A stretch of DNA of 64,000 nt from Plantago ovata (taxonomy: Eukaryota; Streptophyta; Magnoliopsida; Lamiales; Plantaginaceae). The notes beneath the pieces were generated by a model. The model was not told the DNA's origin. It searched no databases and saw nothing but the letters and a program-made list of their open reading frames with translations. This document shows positions 24,353 through 34,669 of this stretch, piece by piece (within the stretch, counting starts at the first letter, position 1; every line of letters starts with the position of its first letter). The DNA lies in contig CM051457.1 in the NCBI GenBank assembly GCA_028274465.1, forward strand, positions 57,645,550 to 57,709,549, read 5' to 3'. The position numbers were made by a program, and so were the translations under genes.

Positions 24353-26130
24353 CTAGCTCTTCTTCTTGAGGGTACTAGACTTCCCCTTCATGGATCTTCT
24401 CCTCATGCCACGAACCTGTGAATAAGAATGAACATAGACAGCAAGACCACAGTAGTTAACAGTGTGAGAAGCATTGAAGTGATCAGGTGGATCAGATATG
24501 GCTCGCAACACATGTCGCTTGCCATCCACCTCAATGGTGAAAGTCCTTCGGTAGATGTCTATCACGGAGCGTAGTTTGGTCAAGAACGTTCGCCCAAAGA
24601 GAACAACATCCCCCATCCCAGGTGTAGACGCCGGCATAACTACAAAATTGGTGTACACAGAAGCTTCACCAATCTTAACCAATACGTTCTTCACAACGCC
24701 TTCGGGTCTCACAAAGGATCCATCCGCTAGTTGCACAATGGCCTTATGCTTCGAAAGCTCTCCAAGGCCACTCTTCTAAAACACATTCATGGGTAGCACA
24801 TACGAGTAGATCCCGTATCTAGTGTAGCACGGACGTCATCGAGACTACCAATCCCAACCTTAACATCAAAGCTATCAGGAATTGGTTCAGGATCCTTAGG
24901 TTCTTCATTACTTATGTTGAGTCCCAGATCTTTATCTTCCTCCTTGGCCAATGGAGGCTCGTCTTTTGCACCACACTCGCAAGCAGCAACTTGCTTAATG
25001 GTGATTTCCACTGGAAGATTTCCCACCAAGTTGATCGACATGGACCTCTCAGTGCTGCTATGTAACTTACCTTGCTCTCTACTAGCTCTAGCTTCCAATT
25101 GATCCAGACGAGCAATGATTTTTGCCGAATCCTCCTCGTATCTCTTCAAAAACACTTGGGTGAAATCCACCAATTTCTGTAAATTATCCAAGAGAGTTGC
25201 TGACATGGATGTAGATGCTTCGACCTTAGGGGTAGGATTACTACGGTTTCCCCAGTGAACATCTTCTCGTGCTAGATCTGATCTACACATATGAGCCCCA
25301 TGCCAGTAATTCTTGCACACCCTACATACCTCGTTGGAGAGAGATGTTCCGATTAGGCCACTTAGAGCTTGCCTCATCTGATTGGCGAAACCTTCGAACC
25401 TATCGCCACTCACACCATTCACTTCATGCATTGGGATCTCCTGGTTTGGTGGAGCCTCAGGTCCACGCCTCCTAACCATTGCTCTTGGATCCTTGGACTG
25501 AGATCCTTTAGCAAGCCTTTCGAAACACGCCCATACATTCTCGGCGGTCTCTTCCCAGATAGTACCACGACATTGGAAATCCACCACCTGTTGACTCTCA
25601 TATGTGAGTCCATCGTAGAAGTGCTGGACAAGATCAGGAAGCTCAAAACCATGGTGTGGACACTTGTGCATGAGGTTCTTGAACCTCTCAAAAGCGGTGT
25701 AGATGGTCTCATCATAGTCCTGTTTGAGTCCAGTAATTTGCGCCTTAAGTGCGGTAGTCAATGTGTGAGGGAAGTATTTCTCCATAAAAGCAGAATACAC
25801 CTTGTCCCAGGTGTCTAGTGATCCGGCTTCCAGAGAACCTAACCATGCCTTGGCTTTATCACCAAGCCCCATAGCAAAAACCTTCATCCTCAGCTCATCG
25901 TCCGTTATCCCTGCTCCGGGCCTTGGAAGATTGTTGATAAAATCGTCAATATCATTCAGGTATCCCATAACATCTTCCCTAGCCACCCCATAGAACCTCG
26001 GGAGTTGCTGGAACATGCAACTTTTAATTTACAAATCACGAGTTGCAGCAGAAAGAACAATAGCCGGACCTCTCATCAGTGCTCTGTTGGGTTGAACCCA
26101 TGATTTCAAAAGTGGGCGAGCCATCACAAG
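24353..26130 (-). other. Gy2 gag and aspartic protease region (fossil)
   Basis: The gag domain carries QLPRFYGVAREDVMGYLND and AKAWLGSLEAGSLDTWDKV, close to Gy1 gag. The protease end has the DVRATLDTGS active-site motif and LFGRTFLTKLRSVIDIYRR. The order and content match Gy1 5415-7574. The region is broken in a small number of places. Confidence 0.85.
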
Positions 26131-26257
26131 ACCTGAATATCAGTGACAAGCTAGGAAAGGAGTATCAGAGAGAGATTAAATAGGAAAACTAAAACTACTA
26201 GAACTAAGAATTGAATGCTGAAAATATAAACAAATTAAACAGAAAAAAGGAGTATAG

Positions 26258-26275
26258 TCCCCGGCAACGGCGCCA
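26258..26275 (-). other. Primer binding site of Gy2 (tRNA-Asp type)
   Basis: The minus strand reads TGGCGCCGTTGCCGGGGA just inside the 5' LTR. This is the tRNA-Asp 3'-end complement known for Athila/Tat-type plant gypsy elements. Confidence 0.85.
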
Positions 26276-26278
26276 ACT

Positions 26279-27602
26279 TGATGATGCGCGGATTGTCAGT
26301 TCTGATCAATCAAATGAATTTGCTATTTAGCCAAAGGCAATTCACAACTACAACGAAAACCATAGTGTAGCAGTAGAATAACCTCGAGTGTTGATCTCTA
26401 AGGACTATAACTGGCTTTATATAATCTAATTTAGAATATAAAACAGCAGACGGTTTAGCAAAGGTTTTTCTTAACAGATAATGGAGATTGGTGATAGTAT
26501 GGTCCTTCAAAGCATAACGGGTTAATAATCATGCGTAAATTCCTCGGTTTTGCATGGAGATCTTTGATCAATAAATTGTCCTGTTGCAATTATCAAACAC
26601 TACGAAGATATAGATTTTGATAGGTCAAAGACTATTAAATTGTCCAATTGTGTCCGTAATTATTCAACACTACGAAGATGTAGATATTGATAGGTCAAAG
26701 ACTATTAAATTGTCCAATTATTTGCAATAATTAATCAACAATACGAAGATAGAGATTTAGATCGATCAAAGAAATAAAACAATAACACGTAGTATAATGC
26801 GCGATATAGCCATTAGCATAATTATCAACCCTTCGCTAAGAATTCACATACAATCACCAACGAGAAGTTTAGCTACTCATAGTTGTCAAGCAATCAACAG
26901 AAATCATAGAAGAAAACATATTGAAAGATATATAAAAATAAGTAGAAAAACTGTAAGATACAATGTTACCGAAGGTTGTCAGTCTCCGAAGAATCGCGAT
27001 CTTAAAAGCTCCAAACTGCTATGAAAAAGTATCTCCTAATCTATGAACCCCCAGAACAGGCTCTGGGAAGTTCCTACCTAAAACTACAGAGAAAGGTGAG
27101 AGAATAGGTCTGGAAAAGTATGAAATTCGGAGAAAACCTGAGCAACTATATATAGTATTCGAAATAGTGTGGGGCGAAGGGCCCTACACACCGGGCGAGT
27201 CGCCTGGTGTGGGGCGATTCGCCCCACATCCCGGGCGATTCACCCGGGAGTAATTTTCGGGAATTTCCGCATTTTCGACGCGTTTTTGGATTTGTTCCCC
27301 TTTTCGGACTCGGTTTCTGACTTCTAGTGGCCTTCTAACCTCCAGATTCGATCCCTAGACTCCAAATCCTATCCGGAAACCTTCGGATACTCCAAATAGG
27401 CTTATGGAACACCAATTCCTTGTCAACTCCAATATAATTGCCCGGAAAACCTCGTTTTTCAACCAAAACCTGTAAAATAAAAACTAAAGGGAAACGTGAC
27501 ACTATTCTAATAAGATGCACTATAATATAACTAAATTAATATAGAGGATAGCTAAAATAGGTGAAAAAGACTCAAGTGAAAGTGTAAAATACACATTCAT
27601 CA
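26279..27602 (-). repeat. 5' LTR of Gy2
   Basis: On the + strand it runs from TGATGATGCGCGG to ACATTCATCA, about 1.32 kb. The GC-rich palindromic block is at about 27168-27252. It is followed by the target duplication CCTTG and copia B RNase H sequence. Confidence 0.9.
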
Positions 27603-28250
27603 CCTTGCTGTATCTAACAACAAGTAGGCCTAACATTCAGTATGCTGTTTGTGTGTGTGCAAGATTTCAATCTGATCCAAGAGAATCATACTACAAAAAG
27701 GCACTAAAATTACTGAAATATGTCAAAGGCACAGTCAATGGTATCCGAAAGATTACGGATTAGAATTGGTAGGTTATTCTGATGCTGATCATGGAGGATC
27801 AACTCTTGATAGAAAAAGTACCTCTGGAACTTGTCAGTTTCTAGGTACAAGATTAATATCATGGTTCAACAAGAAGCAAACCTGTGTTGCCAATTCATCC
27901 ACTGAATCTGAATACATTGCGGCTGGTTGCTGCACAGCTCAAATCCTATGGACTCGGCAACAATTAAGAGATTATGGTATTTCTGCAAAGAAAACACCAA
28001 TCTTTTGTGATAATACAAGTGCTATTGCTATCACGCAAAATCCTAAGTTCCACTCAAGGACAAAGCACATTGATATTAGACATCATTTCATTAGAGATCA
28101 TGTGGAAAAATGAGACACTGAGGTTGTAAAAGTAGGTACTGATGATCAACTTGCTAACATCTCTACCAAGCCCCTACCAGACAATAGGTTCGCAATGCTA
28201 AGGTATAACCTTGGATTGATTGACTACCTCAATAAAAAGGGATACATGTG
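27603..28250 (+). other. Copia B RNase H region (fossil)
   Basis: This is the C-terminal part of copia pol: YSDADHGGSTLDRKSTSGTC, then NSSTESEYIAAGCC, TRQQLRDYG, FCDNTSAIAIT and HIDIRHHFIRDH. These are the usual RNase H signature positions (catalytic D of SDAD, E of ESEY, D of CDN). It follows the Gy2 target duplication directly, showing that Gy2 split pol at the end of the reverse transcriptase. Confidence 0.88.
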
Positions 28251-28255
28251 GTGGA

Positions 28256-28626
28256 TTGCTGAAACAGGCATTCAGCAAGCCAATGGTTGCTTAAAGTTCA
28301 TTTATTCCTTGATAAGTCCCTTTCCACTGACTCCTCTAAAAAGAGATGTTTGTACACGAAATGTTTGCTGAAACAGGCATTCAGCAAGTAATTCCTTCAA
28401 ATCGGGTATTTGTTAGGAAACTTGCTCACTTGCTGAGACGGGTACTCAGTAAGAAAACTACGGAGATTGCTGAAACTGGCATTCATACAATCAAGGATAC
28501 TGAAACAGGTATTCAAGTATCAAATGAAAAATCTGAGATGGGAACTCAGCAAAGAGCAAAAATGCTTCAACTTACCCAAAAATTTCTCAATATAAGAAGA
28601 ATTTACTGAGACGGGAACTCAGAAAT
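28256..28626 (+). repeat. Array of seven short hairpins with 7-nt loops in copia B
   Basis: Seven imperfect copies of TTGCTGAA-ACAGGCA-TTCAGCAA occur, starting near 28256, 28365, 28430, 28467, 28497, 28533 and 28606. Every loop is exactly seven bases and fits A-Y-N-G-G-N-A. Copies 1 and 2 have perfect 8-bp stems, copy 3 has eight pairs including one G-T, copy 5 has eight with one bulge, and copies 6 and 7 have 5-bp stems. The loop-closing pair is A-T in four copies and G-C in three, changed on both arms together. Read as protein, the copies give a repeated [ATS]-E-[TM]-G-[IT]-[QH]. Confidence 0.75.
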
Positions 28627-29195
28627 ATCTTTGACCCTAAGAAAAATGAGATATTTGATTAAGGGGGAACTTTCAGCAACTACAAGGCTTGTCAGAAGGA
28701 TTAAAATTGCTGAAATGATTCTTATATACTTCAGCAAGCAATTAGCTTTGAAGTAACAGAGATCAAATCCCGTGAATCAAGGTAAAATCAATTGTGACGT
28801 TAATCGTGGCACAGATAAACTCGCTGTAAATCATGACATGAAATACAATCGTGGCCATGGATTTTAAAGCAGTTGATGATCTAACGGTTAATATTACAAA
28901 GAGAAAGCATGCTCTGACGGTTTCGTGTTAGTGGACCACTACGCATTTAATGCAAAGGCTCCACTAACTCAATGAATCTCTGTTTTACCCTTGCTGAGAA
29001 CTCAAAACCATTGAGCTTCTCACATAACAGAGATACTATATAAATGAAGAGTTAATTAGAGAAAGACAAAATTCTTTAACACACATTTCCTTTCTCTGCA
29101 AAAAATCCCTAGCACGTGCTCTGAATTACTATACATCCGGTCAAAAAGAAATGTCTATTTTTCATACACTCTCAACCCTTAATACTATATAAGAG
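28627..29195 (+). other. Copia B spacer between pol and third coding region
   Basis: This is AT-rich sequence without a recognisable domain. It contains several TTGCTGA/TCAGCAA motifs and ends in a leader before the ATG at 29196, with ATATAAATGAAGAG near 29038-29050 as a possible TATA-type element. No gene is seen. Confidence 0.4.
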
Positions 29196-32100
29196 ATGGC
29201 TCCCAAGAGACAATCATCTAAGAACACCAAGTCATCAAAGGCAGACAGTGCTGGAAAAAGCACTGCTCCTACTCCGGTGAAAAACACAGTGAAAATTGTG
29301 TTGAAAAATGACCGCATAACAGAGACACCCATGCCTCCTACATATCTCGACACTGCAAAGTGTGAGCAGATGATGCAATGGGGAGGTTTTGTCAAAGAGA
29401 AGTATATCAGATACTTCTATGAACAAGAACTTGATGAAAAAAATCTTGAGGCGTTGAATTACATAAATCAACAAGGCCTACTTTTCTTCATCACTGCTCG
29501 CACTAAGAAAGTGAGCATGCTGGACACAATGGAATTCTACAATAATGCAGAAATCCAAACCCTTACTGATGGACAAGGAATCATTGAAAAAGTGATTTCT
29601 ACCACAGTTCAAGGAAAGCAAATCATCCTGAAATTGATTGATTTAGCTAACATCTTTCAGATTCCAACTACTGGAACTGAAGATGACATCACTTCCACTG
29701 ATGAAGAAATAGAAGCCTTCTACAGTGATGTCAGAATGAAAGGATGAAGAAAGGAGAGATTGCTCCTGTGACTTGGACTAAGCACACAAAAAGGAAGCAT
29801 CTCTGCCATTCACTTGGTCTAGTAGCTCTGCTATAATTCAAATTTCTTGACTCCCAAGTTGGAGGAATAGACCAAGTAGGCCTTAGAAGATGGCCTTTGC
29901 TGATGCATATCTATGAAAGCAAAACAGACATCAACTGGGCTAAGTACATTTTCAACAGATTGTTGATTGTGTTACAAAGTTCAAGGTCAAGGTTGAAGAC
30001 AACACAGTCTCACCTTCCCTTCCAGTGATGTATGGATTGAAAATATGCTACATCCTTGAATATTACATGATTCAGCTGAGAAACCCATTGTCGATTAAGA
30101 AATCAGTATGCAATGTGGGAAGAGATTTCTACAAGCTGAATGGACCTAAGGTTGCTGACAAGAAGTCAAGGAAAGCAACAACTGCAAATGTTGTTGAGAC
30201 TGATAACCAGTCAAGGAATACAACAGCTGCAAATGTTGCTGAGACTGACAAGCAGTCTAGGAATACAACAACTGCAAATGTTGCTGAGAATGCAACAGCT
30301 GCAAATGTTGCTGCTAATACTGCTGCGGTTGCTGATACTACTACACCCAACAAATGATCAAAGAAAATGAGGAAAGTTGATGATGATACTCAGACTACAG
30401 CCTCATCAGCTGATCCTATTCCCAAAAAGGTAAGGACAAAGACCACTTTCCCAAGAAAGAAGACAACGACAAGAAAGGTCCGTTCCGGTTGTCCATGTCA
30501 TTCAAGATGATGACATTCCGGTTGGTTGCTAAAAAGCAAACCACTGTAGTAGATGTTTCTAAAGTGCTTGCATAAGCCTTCACAAATCCAATTAACTTGG
30601 ATCCATCTGCTGAAGCAAGATTACAAGGTAGTGGAAATGAAAATCCTGCCTTAGAAAGAATAGAAGATGTCTACATAGTAGATAATCTTGATGATACTAC
30701 TCTGGAACCAGCAAGTGACATTGCTGCAGACTTAAGAAAAACTGCACTTGCTGAAAATGTTGCCAGCAAAGCAACAGAAGAGATAGTTGTTGAAATAGCA
30801 ACTAGTCAAGCCCAAGAAGTTGCTGAAGCTGCAAATGCTGAAGAACCAGTTGCTGAGACTGCAACAGTTCAAGTCCCAGAGTTTGCTGAAACTCAACAAG
30901 AGACATCATTCGACGACGCATCTCATGATGCTGAGAATGTTAGACCAAGTTCACCGATCACTTCTATTGACAAAGTCCAACTAGTGCTGACTGACCTAAA
31001 CCAACAAATGGATATGGAGATTGATGACAACTCCAATAAGTCAGTGGACCTGTTTATGACAAGTAGTGAACTGAGAGGTCTAGATGTTTCTGCTCAACTT
31101 GTCAATTCAGAGAGGAGGGAGATTGCTGAATCTGCAAAGCCTTCTCAAATAGAGTAAGAGAAGAAGTCTGCTGAAGAACAAGTCCCAAATAATGAAGATG
31201 TTATCAATGCTGAAAGGACTGAGTCACCACCTGCCATTCTTCAGCAGGTAGTTAACTCATATATAAGTAAAACTTCACTATCTGAAACTTTATCTTTAGC
31301 TAACATGATTATGTCTTTATAGACTTCTCAAGATACAAGTCAGAAGATTGCTGAAACTTCTGCACCAGAATCTTCAACTCCTGTTCAACAGGTAGATGAA
31401 AATTTTGGTAACTTTACTATGTTTAAAAACTTAATACTTGTATCTAACAATGAGTTATTTCAGGATGAACAATTCAAGGATGTTGCCACAACTCCTAAAG
31501 CAATGGAAATAGTTCCCGCATAACTCAGTGTGCAACATGAGCTTGCTGAAAATCAGCAGGTAATTCATGTTAAAGTTTTAGACTCTAAAACTATTTTTCA
31601 AAACCTTCCCGACAATAACATTACTCTTATTCAGGCTCAAAAGGAGAGTGATGAAGTGGTGCACATCACAGAAATTCTTGAAGTTAGTTCCGAAGAACTA
31701 TACTCAAACTTCAAAAGAAACACTTTGGCCAGAGTTGCTAAGTCTGTCAGCAACTGGCAAAGGTACCAAAGAATGGACTTTTCATATCTTCACATCCATC
31801 TTTCAAATGAAAAGAAGAGAAACTCTCTATTCAAACTCGAGACGTTTGTACACTCAATACTTACTGAATAACTCTCATATTCTCAGCAAATGAGTTCAAA
31901 TCTGATTGCAACAATCAGAGAGAATATGAAAGCTAAGTTCAAGAGTGCCTCTCCAGCTGAACAAGCTATGATGCTCAAGGGTTCCTTTGTACCCGTGGTG
32001 GCTGATCCCCACAAAATCAATGAGGAAGAGGAAAGTACAAGTGCTGCTAAGTACAAACATCTTGAGTTGGTTATACTGACGAATGATGATGAAGAAGAAG

Positions 32101-34413
32101 AGGATGAAAATATCCTTAAAGATACCAGTGATGATGAAACCAAGGATTCAAAGGACAGCAACGATGATGACGATGATAATCAAGGTCCTAGTCCGGATGC
32201 TGGCGGAGTAAAGTTGGCAGTTGCTGATCAAGTAGATCAAAGCAATGCCGAAAATCAGCAAGCTGAACAACCTCCCAGTCAGCAACAGGAATCTGCTCCT
32301 ACTCCTGCTGAGAAAAGTACTCCAGCAACTGAACAAGTTGTTGAGACTGAAGAAGAGTACGCCAGAAAGCGTGCTGAAATGCCTAAAGGCAAAGCTAATC
32401 TTTCTGATGCCGAGTTAGCATTACTCGAAGCTAAGGTCACTGATTAAAATCTTGGAGAAAATAAAGAAATGGATGAAGATTACCAAAGAGAATTACAGAA
32501 TAGTCTACAGATTCATGACAGACATACTAAAAATCTTGATATTGCTCAATCTTCAGGAGTGAACAACAAGGAAGACTCCTCCCTTCCACTTACTACTGGT
32601 GAAACTCCAGTTGTTGAGTCCAAAGAGTTGCCTTCCGCAACCACTCAACCAAAGGTGACCGATGCTAAGGATTTAGGTATCAAGGTTGCTGGCCTTGATG
32701 AATCTGATGAAGAAGAAGATCTATCTAATTTCTGAGCAAATGACGAAGAAAAGTCCAAGAAAGCTGAACCCAAACTGGTAGAAATTCCTCCACCATCTCT
32801 CATTAATGATGAAGGAGATATGGAAAGATGTCGCTTGCTGAGAAACGATGATCAAATCGCCAATGAAATCAAAGCTCACTCACTTACTCCCTCTTTAGTG
32901 TCGTTCCCAAATGTTGAGGAGTTTACTCCCAGACTAAGAGCACTAATGGTTGTTTACAAAGTATGCCAAGAAGAGGATGATGCCATGCTTGCTGAGAGTC
33001 CACTCGACATTGGCAAGATACTGACTACTGTGCTGAGACGCACTACTACACTTACCATAGCTCAGAAAGACATAAGTCTACATCACAAAAGCTATGAAGA
33101 TGATGTCTATCAGGCACTCAAGCTTGCTAAAAGCTCATTGACAAAGGCTCAGGCTATATTAGAAGAAAAAGTCAACAATGAGCGAAGACATGAGGAGAAT
33201 CTGGCCTTTATTAAAGAAAAATTGTCTAAGTTGACTTCTGATCAACAAGACATGATTCTTAAATATAACAGCCTCAATACTCTTGCTGAAAACTGCAATG
33301 AGTTTTTCTCTTTACACATCAGACCAATGATGCAATCCATGTCTAAGGGGGGAGATTCTAGAAAAAGAAAGTCTTCAAGAGACAAATCAACTACTCCCTA
33401 TGAAGCTCCATTAAAGCTGCCTAGACCACCTCCCAGAGAACCTCTTGCTGAAAAAGAGCAAAGTTCTAAGAAAAGAGCTGAAACAGATTTTGAGAGAAGT
33501 TCAACAAATCCTAAAAGGAGAAGAACTTCTGTTGATACTCAAGAATTCTGTCACACTGAAAGTCATCAAGGCATTAATGAAGATGATGATAATGATGATG
33601 ACCAAACAATAACTCAAGCTATAAGGGCCAAGCCTCTTTCTGCCTTAACTACATTTGGCCATTCCAAACACTTCTCTTCTGACTCCAGATCTTCAGCAAA
33701 AGATCATGATAATGCTAAGTCAAGAAGAAGAAAGCAAAGACAGGAAGAAAGAAGGCTAGCTAACATTTCCATTGGCACTGGCATTGATTACAAAAAGACC
33801 AGCAATGAGGAAACAATCAGAATGTGATCAGAAACCTTAATGGTTGTTGGATCATAAAGCTGGAAGATCATTTGGCCAATGACTTCTTTCCAACTGCTGT
33901 ATTGAATCAAATGTACACTTGGATTGAATCGAAAGTCACAATAAAGAAACGGATCCTCCTCCCTACCCAAGGAACATTGCTGTGAAATGGCTGAATATTG
34001 AAATTTTTGTAAGAAGAACATCCATCAGCAAGAAGATAAAACAAGAGCCTGATTTAATCAAGCCGATGGATTTTGCTTACTATAATGAACCCATAACCAA
34101 AAAGTCCAAAAAGAAATATGGCTTGATTCCTTAAGAAGACCTTCTCTGGTTAAGGAAGATTCATGCCAACAAGGGAATTTCAGACACTCAACTACTACAT
34201 GCTAGCAATTGGGGCATGCACTTGTGGGTAATACACTACAAACAAATGAATGGTGAAAACCATCACCATACTGCCTGCAAGAATGCAAGAATTATTCAAC
34301 TTGAAGTTCGTAAGCTACTTGAAGATTACGAGAAGGACTGTGTTGAATTCACTGCTCTTGCTGAAAAGAGTGTAAAAGAGATTCTTAGAGAATCCTCTGC
34401 TGGAATAGGCTAG
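29196..34413 (+). other. Copia B third coding region (env-like by position, fossil)
   Basis: It begins MAPKRQSSKNTKSSKADSAG, a basic Ser/Lys-rich tail like that of the Gy1 third region. A globular part with VSMLDTMEFYNNAEIQ and IILKLIDLANIFQIP follows. Further on are A-E-rich low-complexity repeats (including a 19-residue repeat around 30175-30330), acidic runs, a helical part (about 32820-33300) and basic Arg/Lys-rich stretches (about 33720-33770). I see no clear signal peptide or membrane segment, so 'env-like' is only positional. The same layout recurs in copia C (36188-36777, 46788-48865), which supports it as a real ancestral protein. It is heavily broken. Function is unknown. Confidence 0.6.
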
Positions 34414-34669
34414 TCCCTTGGAAAGCTTTGTTTTGCTTGCTGATTACTTTAGTTATCTAAGAACTTTCTTGTAAACTTACTGAAAGATAACTATCAGCAA
34501 TGAACTTTTTGACTCTTATTGGTTCTTGATTATGCAAATTTTTTTATGCTTACTGTTTTATTATTCAAGTATGTTTGCATTAATCAACTGATTTATTCAA
34601 CATTAGGAACCTGTAAAAGGGTAACAATTAATTTAGCCATGGATTGCTAACATCGAAAAGGGGGAAATT
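34414..34669 (+). other. Copia B 3' untranslated end and polypurine tract
   Basis: A short AT-rich trailer ends in AAAAGGGGGAAATT at about 34656-34669, the plus-strand primer tract, directly before the TGTTAGG start of the 3' LTR. Copia C has the equivalent AAAAAATGGGGAAATC at 49125-49140. Confidence 0.75.

Larger units (their letters stand above)
21375..27602 (-). mobile_element. Gy2: gag-protease-only Ty3/gypsy element (TR-GAG-like)
   Basis: Two LTRs of about 1.32 kb (3' LTR 21375-22696, 5' LTR 26279-27602) flank 3.6 kb of internal sequence. A perfect 5-bp target duplication, CCTTG, lies at 21370-21374 and 27603-27607, and copia B reads across it. The internal region holds a primer site, gag and protease, and an untranslated purine-rich 3' part. 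There is no polymerase, no integrase and, unlike Gy1, no third coding region or GC array. Both ends are present; the coding part has about two to four breaks. The LTRs differ by about 2-3% by eye, so the insertion is young, of order one million years. Confidence 0.92.

Noticed and set aside
28256-28626. CRISPR-like array (regular short palindromic repeats)
   Set aside because: Spacing is irregular, the units vary, the context is a plant retrotransposon, and CRISPR arrays are not found in plant nuclear DNA.
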